This document shows, in pieces, positions 24,124 to 32,238 of a stretch of 64,000 bases of DNA. Positions within the stretch are counted from its first letter, which is position 1; each line of letters starts with the position of its first letter. Source of the stretch: Bradyrhizobium sp. STM 3843 (lineage in GTDB: Bacteria; Pseudomonadota; Alphaproteobacteria; Rhizobiales; Xanthobacteraceae); NCBI RefSeq assembly GCF_000239815.1, contig NZ_CAFK01000257.1:1-64000 (forward strand), given 5' to 3'. Position numbers and translations under genes: made by a program. The notes under the pieces are model-generated. The model was not told the DNA's origin and did not search any database. It was given only the letters and a program-made list of their open reading frames with translations.

Positions 24124-24735
24124 ATGCCAAGCATTGATCCCAGGGATCTCGGCGCCGAGCAGGCCTACAGATTGCTGACCGGCATCGTGGTGCCACGGCC
24201 GATCGCCTGGGTTACGAGCCTTTCGCGCGCGAAGACCGTGAATCTGGCACCGTTCAGCGCTTTCACCTTCGTCTCGCCCAAGCCGCCGATGCTCGCCATC
24301 AGTGTCGGACGCAAGGGAAATGTCTACAAAGATACTGCGCGCAACATCCTCGATCTCGAGGAGTATGTCGTGCACATCGCCGATGCGCCGCTGATGAATG
24401 CCGTACACGAGAGCTCCGTCGAACATCCATCCGACGTCAGTGAGGTCGACGTGCTTGGCCTGGAGACGGTCGCAAGTGACCGCATCGCGGTGCCGCGACT
24501 GGCGGCGGCGCCGGTCGCGATGGAATGCCTCTTCCGGCAATGCCTCGAATTCGGCGAAACACGCAGCCGTCTGATCGTCGGGGAAGTGATCGCGTTTCAC
24601 ATCAGGGAGGAGCTCCTCAGCGACGGCAAGATCGAGACCGAGAAACTCAACCCGATCGCCCGGATTGCCGGGCCGCGTTACGCCCGGCTCGGTGAGATCG
24701 TCACGCTGAAGTCTGTTTTTCAAACCTCGAAGTGA
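24124..24735 (+). CDS. flavin reductase-like domain protein (FMN-binding split barrel)
   Basis: 203 residues. The FMN-binding flavin reductase-like signature is present: YRLLTGIVVPRPIAWVTSLS near the start, VNLAPFSAFTFVSPKPPMLAISVG near residue 40, and RSRLIVGEVIAFHI near residue 150. Such proteins either supply reduced flavin to a monooxygenase or act as flavin-dependent enzymes themselves. No partner oxygenase is adjacent. ATG 24124 is preferred over GTG 24103. First gene of an IclR-adjacent operon. Confidence 0.82.
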   Translation: MPSIDPRDLGAEQAYRLLTGIVVPRPIAWVTSLSRAKTVNLAPFSAFTFVSPKPPMLAISVGRKGNVYKDTARNILDLEEYVVHIADAPLMNAVHESSVEHPSDVSEVDVLGLETVASDRIAVPRLAAAPVAMECLFRQCLEFGETRSRLIVGEVIAFHIREELLSDGKIETEKLNPIARIAGPRYARLGEIVTLKSVFQTSK

Positions 24736-24739
24736 CCCG

Positions 24740-26098
24740 ATGACAACAATCTCGCGAGCCGATGACATGCTTCAGGCCGACGCAGCGCCGATCGCGGCCG
24801 ATCAAGGTTACACCTCGCGCGAGCGCGTCGCGATCATCCTGTCGTGCATGCTCGGCTTTGCGCTCGATCTCTACGATGTCCTCATCATGCCGTTCCTGAT
24901 GGGATCGATCCAGAGGTCGCTCAACATCTCGCTTGGCCAGGTCGCCAGCGTCACCAGCCTGACATTGATCGGCTCGGTGCTGGGCGGTGCGCTGTTCGGC
25001 TGGGCCGGCGACCGGATCGGCCGCCGCCAGTCGCTCCTGCTGACCCTCGGTGTCTTCGCCATTGGCTCGATCGCCTCGGCCTTCGCCTGGGACTATGCGA
25101 GCCTCGCCATGCTGCGTTTCGTCACTGGCGTCGGGCTTGGCGGCGAATGGGGCGCCGGCATGGTGCTGTTCAACGAAGCCTGGAACAAGGAACGCCGTGG
25201 CCTGGGCAGCGCCTTCATCCAGGGCAGCGCGGTGATCGCCAGCGCCGGCGCCTCGATCGTCGGCGTCTGGGCCACGACGTCATTCAGTCTCGAATGGGGC
25301 TGGCGGATCGCACTGCTGACCGGCGGCTCGCCGCTGCTTCTGATGATCTTCATCCGCTTCTTCATGCCGGAATCAAAGGCGTGGCTGCAATTTGATCGCC
25401 AGCGCAAGGCCGGTACGGCACCAGTAGCGGCTCGCTCGACCAACACGCTGGCCGCCATGTTCGGCCGGGACCTGATCAAGGTCTCGGTGATGTCGCTGCT
25501 GTGGATGATGGGCTACATGTTCTGTTACTACGGCGTCGTCGTGTTTATGCCGACCTTGTTGCAGCGTTCGCTCGGCACCCCGCCCGATATCATCAGGAAC
25601 ATCTCGGTCGTCGCCTCCTTCGTCGGCGGGCTCTCCTACATCAGCATGGGATTGCTGAACGACAAATTTGGCCGGCGGTTCGGTGCGCTCGTTCCGGCGC
25701 TCGGCTGGATCGTCATGGTCGGCGGACTCTATGTTTACGGACACCAGGCCTTCGGCGGCAGCGTGCTCGGCTTCCCGATGCTCTGGATCTATTTCGCCTT
25801 CGTGATCGGTAACTCGGCGCTCGGTGTCGTCGGCACCTGGCTCTCGGAGCTCTATCCGATCGAGGTGCGCTCCACCGCCGTCTCCGTCGTCTACATGGCC
25901 GGCCGCGGCGTCGGAAGCCTCGCGCCCGTGGTGGTGCCGATGGTTGCGGCGGCGTCCGGCGGGCAACTGGCGGCGGGCATGCTGATCGTCGCGCCCGCGC
26001 TGTTCGTGTTCCTCGCCATGACCTTGATGCTTCCGGAAACGCGCGGCCGCGATCTCAGCGTTCACGCCAGCGCCAGGATCCGGCAGCAGGCGATTTGA
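24740..26098 (+). CDS. MFS transporter, aromatic acid/H+ symporter type
   Basis: 452 residues and about twelve membrane helices. The MFS loop 2-3 motif GWAGDRIGRRQSLL is clear, and the N-terminal CMLGFALDLYDVLIMPFLMG resembles the aromatic acid:H+ symporter (AAHS) subgroup. It starts four bases after the flavin reductase stop and precedes hydrolase and hydratase genes for meta-cleavage products, so uptake of an aromatic or related acid is likely. Confidence 0.88.
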   Translation: MTTISRADDMLQADAAPIAADQGYTSRERVAIILSCMLGFALDLYDVLIMPFLMGSIQRSLNISLGQVASVTSLTLIGSVLGGALFGWAGDRIGRRQSLLLTLGVFAIGSIASAFAWDYASLAMLRFVTGVGLGGEWGAGMVLFNEAWNKERRGLGSAFIQGSAVIASAGASIVGVWATTSFSLEWGWRIALLTGGSPLLLMIFIRFFMPESKAWLQFDRQRKAGTAPVAARSTNTLAAMFGRDLIKVSVMSLLWMMGYMFCYYGVVVFMPTLLQRSLGTPPDIIRNISVVASFVGGLSYISMGLLNDKFGRRFGALVPALGWIVMVGGLYVYGHQAFGGSVLGFPMLWIYFAFVIGNSALGVVGTWLSELYPIEVRSTAVSVVYMAGRGVGSLAPVVVPMVAAASGGQLAAGMLIVAPALFVFLAMTLMLPETRGRDLSVHASARIRQQAI

Positions 26099-26120
26099 GG
26101 GCTATTCTCGGAGGACCCTG

Positions 26121-26981
26121 ATGAAACTCTGCACCTATCTTGTCGATGGGAAGAACCAATACGGCGTCGTCATCGGTGATGGCGTGGTCGAGCTGAGCGA
26201 GCCACTCGGCTCGGAATTTGCCGATCTGCGCAGCCTGATCGCCGCGGACGCACTCGCAAAGGCGAGGGTCGTGGCAGCGGGGCGAAAGCCGGACCGTCGG
26301 CTGAGCGAGCTGACATTGCTGTCGCCGATTCCGGCACCGGAAAAGATCTGGTGCATCGGCGTCAACTACAGGGATCGCAACGCGGAGTACAAGGACAATT
26401 CGGACCTGCCGAAATATCCCAGCCTGTTCGTGCGCAATCCGTCGTCGATCGTCGGTTCGGGGCAACCAATCGAAAAGCCAAGAGTGTCTGAGCAGCTCGA
26501 TTATGAAGGCGAGCTCGTCATCGTCATCGGCAAGGAAGGCCGACACATCAGCCGTGAGAATGCGTGGTCGCATATCTTCGGCATGACCCTTTGCAACGAA
26601 GGCTCAGTCCGGGACTGGCTGCACCACGGCAAGTTCAACGTCACCCAGGGGAAGAACTTTGACCGTTCGGGTAGCATCGGGCCGTGGATCGTCACCGCGG
26701 ACGAGTGCGATCCAAAGGGCCCGCACGATATCATCACGCGGGTCAATGGCGAGGTACGGCAGCAGGACTCCACCGAGCGGCTGATGTTCACCTTCGACTA
26801 CCTGATCTCATACCTGTCGACATTCGCTACGCTCAAGCCGGGCGACATGATCGCGACGGGAACGCCGACCGGTGCCGGCGCCCGGTTTACGCCGCCGCGC
26901 TGGCTCAAGCCCGGCGACGTCGTCGAGGTCGAGTCGACCCGGATCGGCATCCTGCGCAACGCGGTCGCCGAGGAGAAGTGA
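26121..26981 (+). CDS. fumarylacetoacetate hydrolase-family protein
   Basis: 286 residues. The FAH fold shows KIWCIGVNYRDRNAEY, LDYEGELVIVIGKEGRHIS with the metal-binding E-x-E, and ATGTPTGAGARFTPPRWLKPGD. Members hydrolyse or decarboxylate C-C bonds in dioxo acids from aromatic ring cleavage. GGAGG stands before ATG 26121. The next gene encodes a hydratase of the related HpaH/MhpD fold, a pairing typical of lower meta-cleavage pathways. Confidence 0.88.
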   Translation: MKLCTYLVDGKNQYGVVIGDGVVELSEPLGSEFADLRSLIAADALAKARVVAAGRKPDRRLSELTLLSPIPAPEKIWCIGVNYRDRNAEYKDNSDLPKYPSLFVRNPSSIVGSGQPIEKPRVSEQLDYEGELVIVIGKEGRHISRENAWSHIFGMTLCNEGSVRDWLHHGKFNVTQGKNFDRSGSIGPWIVTADECDPKGPHDIITRVNGEVRQQDSTERLMFTFDYLISYLSTFATLKPGDMIATGTPTGAGARFTPPRWLKPGDVVEVESTRIGILRNAVAEEK

Positions 26982-26983
26982 AC

Positions 26984-27787
26984 GTGCTCGACCAGAAGAC
27001 AATCGACATGCTGGCGCGCCGCCTCGACGAGGCCGAGCGCACCAAATCCCTGATCTCGATGTTCACGGCCGAATATCCGGATATGGTGATCGACGATGCC
27101 TACGCGATCCAGCGCAGCTGGACGGCCCTTCAATTGGAGCGTGGCCGTGTCATCAAAGGCCACAAGATCGGCCTGACGTCGAAAGCGATGCAGAACGCGG
27201 TCGGCATCTCCGAGCCGGACTATGGCGTGCTGTTCGCCGACATGTTCTATCAGGACGCCGGCACTATCCCTTATGACCGATTCCATGCGCCGCGCATCGA
27301 AGTTGAGCTGGCCTTCGTGCTCAAGACCGAGCTGCGCGGGCCCGATTGCACGATCTTCGATGTACTCAACGCCACCGGCTACGTCACCCCCGCGCTCGAA
27401 ATCCTGGAAACGCGGATGCATCGCGTCCATCCCGAAACGAAGAAGCCGCGGACGGTCATCGACACGATCTCGGACAATGCGGCGAACGCCGCGCTGGTGG
27501 TCGGCGGCCGTCCGTTCCGCCCGCTCGATGTCGACCTGCGCTGGGTCGGCGCGCTGCTGTTCAAGAACGGACAGGTCGAGGAGACCGGCATCGCTGCCGG
27601 TGTCCTCAATCATCCGGCCTATGGCATCGCCTGGCTCGCCAACCGGCTGGCGCCGCATGGTGAGCATCTCGCTGCGGGGGAGGTGGTGCTGGCGGGGTCG
27701 TTCACGCGGCCGATCGAGATCAGCCGCGGCGATACCATCCACGCCGACTACGGTCCCCACGGATCGGTCTCCTGCCAGTTTGTCTGA
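26984..27787 (+). CDS. 2-oxo-hepta-3-ene-1,7-dioate hydratase/2-keto-4-pentenoate hydratase family
   Basis: 267 residues. HpaH-like features are KGHKIGLTSKAMQNAVGISEPDYGVLFADM near residue 60, PRIEVELAFVLKTEL with metal ligands near residue 105, and VVLAGSFTRPIEISRGDTIHADYG at the end. It hydrates a 2-oxo-enoate formed after ring cleavage, or is the related oxalocrotonate decarboxylase. GTG 26984 has the best distance from GAGGAG; GTG 26978 would overlap the upstream stop. Confidence 0.85.
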   Translation: MLDQKTIDMLARRLDEAERTKSLISMFTAEYPDMVIDDAYAIQRSWTALQLERGRVIKGHKIGLTSKAMQNAVGISEPDYGVLFADMFYQDAGTIPYDRFHAPRIEVELAFVLKTELRGPDCTIFDVLNATGYVTPALEILETRMHRVHPETKKPRTVIDTISDNAANAALVVGGRPFRPLDVDLRWVGALLFKNGQVEETGIAAGVLNHPAYGIAWLANRLAPHGEHLAAGEVVLAGSFTRPIEISRGDTIHADYGPHGSVSCQFV

Positions 27788-27803
27788 AGTTGGAGTTCAC
27801 CCG

Positions 27804-28199
27804 ATGACATCGACCTCGAAGCGACGCCGCAGCGTCCATATCGGCGAGTTCAAGCACGTCAATCCGATCCCGAACGCGAGCCGGATCGGCAATCTCCTGA
27901 TGTCCGGCGTCATCCTCGGACGCGACCCGAAGACTGGCGAGATGCCGGCCGACATCGAGAACCAGTGCGCGAACATGTTCGCGCATATGAGGGCTATCGT
28001 GGAGGCGGGCGGTGGCACCACGGATGACATCATCAAGATGACGGTCTGGCTGAAGGATCGCAGCCAGCGCGGTCCGGTGAACGTGGAGTGGCTGAAGATG
28101 TTTCCGGACGAGCATTCGCGTCCAGCGCGCCACGCGCTTTCCATGGAGATGGAAGGCGGCGCGCTGGTGCAATGCGACTTCACCGCCGTCATCGATTGA
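27804..28199 (+). CDS. RidA/YjgF-family protein
   Basis: 131 residues. RidA features are IPNASRIGNLLMSGVILGRDP near residue 22, NMFAHMRAIVEAGGGTTDDIIKMTVWL near residue 57, and RPARHALSMEM with the conserved Arg near residue 107. Family members deaminate enamines or imines; one branch is the 2-aminomuconate deaminases. Its place between a hydratase and an amidohydrolase suggests a dedicated deaminase step, not general enamine protection. Separated from the upstream stop by 16 bases. Confidence 0.87.
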   Translation: MTSTSKRRRSVHIGEFKHVNPIPNASRIGNLLMSGVILGRDPKTGEMPADIENQCANMFAHMRAIVEAGGGTTDDIIKMTVWLKDRSQRGPVNVEWLKMFPDEHSRPARHALSMEMEGGALVQCDFTAVID

Positions 28200-28210
28200 G
28201 GAAGAGTTTG

Positions 28211-29086
28211 ATGCCGACCTATCTGCCATTCGATCCCAATCCGCGCACGCCCGCCAAAAAGCCGCCGCGCAAAAGCATCGACAGCCAATTTCACGTGCTG
28301 GGCTCGCCGGAGCGCTATCCGGCCCGACCAGGTGCGGCGTACCAGATGCCGAGCGCGACCTGGGAGGCCGCATTGCGGGTGCACACGGCGCTCGGCATCG
28401 AGCGCGGCATCATCGTGCAGACCACGACCTATGGCGCGGATCACGCGGTCGTGCTGGACGCTCTCGCGGCCATGGGACCGAACTACAAAGCCTGTGCCAA
28501 CGCGCTGGTATTTGCCGAGCGTGACGATGCCTATCTCGCCAAGCTGAACGACGCGGGCGTCGGTGGCGCGCGTTTCAGCTTTCGCAAAGAACTGGGCGCT
28601 GTGCTGTCGGACGGCGACTATGCGCGCGCCATCGCGCGGATCAAGGAGCTTGGCTGGTACGCCAAGTTCCAGCCGGAAAAGGACGGCATCGTCGCCAATC
28701 TCGACAAGATTGCTTCGCTCGAGGTACCGGTCCTGATTGATCACATGGGGCGGCCGGACCCGGCCTTGGGTAAGAACGATCCAAATCTCCGTGCGGTGCT
28801 CGATCTGCTGTCGAAGGGCAATTTCTGGGTGATGCTTTCGCTTGGCGAGAAGACATCGAAGAAGGGGCCGCCCTGGGACGACGTGCTGCCGATCGCGCAC
28901 GCCTATCTGGAGGCGGCGCCCGACCGCTGCGTCTGGGCCAGCGACTGGCCGCATCCGGTCTCGGTCGTACAGCCACCTAATGACGCCGACTTGCTCGAGC
29001 TGCTTTACCGGTACGTACCGGACGAGGCCCTGCTCGAAAAGGTTCTGGTCAAGAATCCGGCGACGTTGTTCAAGTTTTTTGACTGA
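28211..29086 (+). CDS. amidohydrolase-2 family (TIM-barrel) hydrolase
   Basis: 291 residues. Landmarks of the COG3618/amidohydrolase-2 family are present: IDSQFHVLGSPERYP near residue 23, VLIDHMGRPDP near residue 175, and CVWASDWPHPV near residue 240. The first His of the usual HxH pair is Gln (QFH). This recalls metal-independent members such as pyrone dicarboxylate or lactone hydrolases. It closes the IclR-adjacent operon and probably opens a lactone or similar ring. ATG 28211 follows GAAGAG. Confidence 0.83.
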   Translation: MPTYLPFDPNPRTPAKKPPRKSIDSQFHVLGSPERYPARPGAAYQMPSATWEAALRVHTALGIERGIIVQTTTYGADHAVVLDALAAMGPNYKACANALVFAERDDAYLAKLNDAGVGGARFSFRKELGAVLSDGDYARAIARIKELGWYAKFQPEKDGIVANLDKIASLEVPVLIDHMGRPDPALGKNDPNLRAVLDLLSKGNFWVMLSLGEKTSKKGPPWDDVLPIAHAYLEAAPDRCVWASDWPHPVSVVQPPNDADLLELLYRYVPDEALLEKVLVKNPATLFKFFD

Positions 29087-29398
29087 ACGGAGATTACATA
29101 GTTGGCACGCCGAAGGCGTGAGGAAAGCGATTCCCGGCACAACAGCGAACTTCGGGACCGTCAAGCATGTTCGTTGGCCGGTGAACGGCTTCTGAATTGC
29201 TGCCTCATCGCTGGTCAGGCGGACGCGGATCGCATCCGCCGCATGTGGATGTCCGTCCGAGTCCAGATCGGCACGGCGACGTTCTCCGAGCACTCGCTGT
29301 GAACATCCGAGCGATCGGAGCGGAACGCCTGGCAATAATTCATTATTAGTAAGCAGTTGCACGCTATCGTTAGGAAGATTGTATTCTGGGGACAGAAG
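29087..29398. other. intergenic before the chemoreceptor gene, no gene seen
   Basis: 312 bases without a supportable coding frame. AATAAT-2-ATTATT (29334-29347) lies in an A/T-rich patch about 50 bases before the chemoreceptor start and may be part of its promoter. Confidence 0.4.
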
Positions 29399-31096
29399 AT
29401 GAGCCTGCTTAGTCGTTTCAAGATCCGCACCAAGTTCGCCAGCATGGTAGTCTTGGCTGCGTTGGCAGTCTGCGCGATCGTTGGTGTGGCCAGTTTCCTT
29501 ACCCGCACGCGCATGATCAACGATCGCATCGGACAACTCCACGCGGCCGTTGACCTGCTGTACGGCCAGGCGCAAATGCTTCAGGATGAAGTCGCCGCCG
29601 GAAAGATCAGTATCGACCAGGCCAAGGTCGAATTTCGCCGCATCGGCCATCATATGAAATTCAACAACGGCCAGATTTATCCGATCGCCCATAACATGGC
29701 CGATTCCTCGGTGCTGCTGAATGGTGCGGACGAAAAGCTGGAAGGCAAGGTGCTCGGCATGAAGGATGCCAACGGCGTTGTGATCTCAGAGGCTCAGATC
29801 GGTGCAGCCCGACAGGGGCCAGAGGGTGGTACAAGTTCCTATCTCTATCCGCGGCCCGGCCAAACCCAGCCGCTGCGCAAGCTGGTCTACGGCCGTGCCT
29901 TCGCGCCCTGGAACATCAGCATGAGCTACGGGGTCTATGTCGACGATCTCGACGCGGACGTAAACGCGCTGCTCTTGCGCCTTGGGACCGTCGGCAGCGG
30001 TCTCACGCTGCTGCTCGCCCTTCTCTCATGGTTGGTGTCGCGGAACGTCGTCGGCGGCCTGCATCGGCTGGAAGATCGGATGCAGGGTATTGCCGGCGGC
30101 GCCCTGGAGACGCCGGTTGCCGAGACCGACCGCGGCGACGAGATTGGACGCATGGCCCAGACGCTCGAGGTGCTGCGCCAGACCGCGATCACCGCGCGCA
30201 CGCTCGAAGAGGAACAGGCCATCACCAAGCAGCGCGGCGAGAAAGAGAAGCGCGCGGCGCTGATCACGCTTGCTGACCATTTTGATGCTTCCGTCGGTCA
30301 GCTCGTTGCTCTGATGGCCTCCGGCGCGGGCGAGCTCGAAACCACTGCGAAGTCGATGACCGGGACCGCCGAAAGCACCAACCAGCGTGCATCGGCCGTC
30401 AGTCTTGCAGCGACACAGGCAAGCTCGCGGGTACAGACGGTTGCGGCCGCCGCGGAGGAGCTCTCCTCCTCGATCACCGAGATCAGCCGCCAGGTCGCAC
30501 AGTCAGCCGAAGTGACCGGGCGTGCTGTCGAGAGCGCCCGGCGCACCGATACCATCGTGCGTGCGCTCTCCGATGGAGCCCAGCAGATCGAGCATGTCGC
30601 CGAGCTAATTTCAAGCATCGCCGAACAGACCAACCTACTTGCGCTCAACGCCACAATCGAAGCCGCGCGCGCAGGTGATGCCGGACGCGGCTTCGCAGTC
30701 GTGGCGGCTGAAGTGAAGACATTGGCTGGCCAGACCGCCCAGGCAACCCAGGAGATCGGCGAACGTATCGCTCAGATCCAAACCGCGACCAAGGAAGCTG
30801 TCGGTGCCATCGCTGGCATCACGTCCACGATCGAAGAAGTCAGCGCGATAACCACAACGATTGGATCGGCGATCGAGGAGCAAGGTGCGGCCACCGCGGA
30901 GATCGCGTGCAACGTGACGCAGACGGCGGAAGCTACTCGCGATGTTACCGCCAACATCGGCGGTGTTTCCACCGCTGCGAACGAGACCGGCGGCGCCGCC
31001 GGCCGCGTGCTCACCGCCGCCGCCAACCTCTCCAAGCAAGCCGAGCGACTCGCGAGCGAAGTGAACACCTTCCTCGCTGGCGTCCGCGCCGCGTAA
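29399..31096 (+). CDS. methyl-accepting chemotaxis protein with periplasmic Cache domain
   Basis: 565 residues. Membrane helices lie near 15-35 and 190-210. Between them is a single-Cache (sCache_2-like) sensor (KVEFRRIGHHMKFNNGQIYPI, then GKVLGMKDANG). A HAMP linker follows (RLEDRMQGIAGG, then ETDRGDEIGRMAQTL). The signalling tip reads SSIAEQTNLLALNATIEAAR, then GRGFAVVAAEVKTLA. It would sense a small acid and signal to CheA. Position behind the aromatic-type operon suggests the same nutrient, but it may be an independent unit. ATG 29399 is chosen over an upstream TTG. Confidence 0.9.
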   Translation: MSLLSRFKIRTKFASMVVLAALAVCAIVGVASFLTRTRMINDRIGQLHAAVDLLYGQAQMLQDEVAAGKISIDQAKVEFRRIGHHMKFNNGQIYPIAHNMADSSVLLNGADEKLEGKVLGMKDANGVVISEAQIGAARQGPEGGTSSYLYPRPGQTQPLRKLVYGRAFAPWNISMSYGVYVDDLDADVNALLLRLGTVGSGLTLLLALLSWLVSRNVVGGLHRLEDRMQGIAGGALETPVAETDRGDEIGRMAQTLEVLRQTAITARTLEEEQAITKQRGEKEKRAALITLADHFDASVGQLVALMASGAGELETTAKSMTGTAESTNQRASAVSLAATQASSRVQTVAAAAEELSSSITEISRQVAQSAEVTGRAVESARRTDTIVRALSDGAQQIEHVAELISSIAEQTNLLALNATIEAARAGDAGRGFAVVAAEVKTLAGQTAQATQEIGERIAQIQTATKEAVGAIAGITSTIEEVSAITTTIGSAIEEQGAATAEIACNVTQTAEATRDVTANIGGVSTAANETGGAAGRVLTAAANLSKQAERLASEVNTFLAGVRAA

Positions 31097-31172
31097 GCTT
31101 CAACAAGGAATCGCCAAGCGTCCGCGACCCGCAGTAAAGAAGGTAGGCGCCGAGGCTCGGAGCTGTTGGTGG

Positions 31173-31805
31173 TTACTCAAATGACCAATTTAGCGCATAA
31201 GAGTGCGCATTGTTCATCGAATAACTGATCGCATGACCCACGACGGTTTCGTCGTCACGTCTCGCTGGGATCGTCTGCGGTGTGACTTGTTGCGGTGATC
31301 GAATGGGCGGATGAGCTTGGAGCGGCGACCTGGACCGCGCTTGCGACGAATAGTTGTGCAAATGGTCTGTTGCGCAAGCTAGCCAGTCGCCAGGTCCCAT
31401 TCTCGGTGTGGCTCGTCCGCGACGGAAGCGGAGGCGCGCGCCCGGCGGATAGGCGCGCGCGAGCTGATTATGCGCGATCCGGTGCTGCACCATCTCCCGG
31501 CGGGCTTGACGCTCGTCAAGCATAAGGATCAGATCTGAACATGGCTTGGTGCAGCATAGCAGCAGGAGGCCGGCTTCGGCGTCCTCGGGATAGACCGTAA
31601 GCGCGCCGGAGCGGTCGACCTCGCCCGACAATAGGCGCGCCGCGCAGGCGAGGCACCAGCCCTGCTCGCAAATGTGGGGGCTCTCGATGCCGGCATCGAT
31701 CATGCTGTAGAGCAAATATTCGTCGGCTGGGGCGTCGAACGTGAATGTCCCATCGGTACGTTCGAGCTGGATGCGAAATCGCCTGGCGCCGCCTTTATCG
31801 TTCAT
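31173..31805 (-). CDS. 2Fe-2S ferredoxin-domain protein with an unusual C-terminal extension
   Basis: 210 residues from ATG 31805, with GGAGG upstream. The first 95 residues are a plant-type ferredoxin: SPHICEQGWCLACAARLLSGEVD gives Cx4Cx2C, and LLLLCCTKPCSDL gives the fourth Cys. The remaining 115 residues are rich in Arg, Ser, Pro and His and look like read-through of non-coding DNA, so the original stop may have been lost by a frameshift near codon 100. It is divergent from preT across a RutR-type box. It may donate or accept electrons in the pyrimidine pathway, but that is inference. Confidence 0.7.
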   Translation of the reverse strand: MNDKGGARRFRIQLERTDGTFTFDAPADEYLLYSMIDAGIESPHICEQGWCLACAARLLSGEVDRSGALTVYPEDAEAGLLLLCCTKPCSDLILMLDERQARREMVQHRIAHNQLARAYPPGARLRFRRGRATPRMGPGDWLACATDHLHNYSSQARSRSPLQAHPPIRSPQQVTPQTIPARRDDETVVGHAISYSMNNAHSYALNWSFE

Positions 31806-32158
31806 TATTGTGCCTCCGTCATTGCTCACCACCGGCTGTCCGGCAACGCGACCTCGCCGATCCGACCGCTTGCGTTGCAATGCGCCGCCGCGATGATGCG
31901 TGCAGCAATCGCGAGCTCGCTGTCGTCGCGGGGCGCCTGGCCTGGCGAGACTTCCGCTGCCGCTCGCGTGACTCTGTACGGACGAAGACGCGCCTGTCGT
32001 TGTCGCCTGGTGATCTGCAAGCTCCGCCGGATCGCTCAAACCAAGGGCAATCATTGCCACGGGAATCGGCAGTGCGCCGGTCGCGCGGGCAGAGGCCGTG
32101 TTCAGGCGCGCGCCGACATCTTTTTTGCGGCCGCAACGCATGTCGGCGTTTGACAATT

Positions 32159-32174
32159 TTGATCAATTGGTCAA
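32159..32174. promoter_or_regulatory. RutR-type operator upstream of preT
   Basis: TTGATCA-2-TGGTCAA matches the E. coli RutR consensus TTGACCA-2-TGGTCAA except at one base. It lies in the 433-bp divergent region between the ferredoxin gene and preT. The flanking TTTGACA (32149-32155) may be a -35 element. A second box stands at 35677. Confidence 0.7.
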
Positions 32175-32238
32175 ATCTTCCGGAGCAAGATCGTTCTCGC
32201 ACTGGTCGCTCAGCGACCGAGACTGCAGGAGGACTAGG

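Noticed and set aside
27797..29692. 631-codon minus-strand frame opposite the RidA and amidohydrolase genes
   Set aside because: It is a shadow frame spanning several well-supported plus-strand genes and has no recognisable domain.
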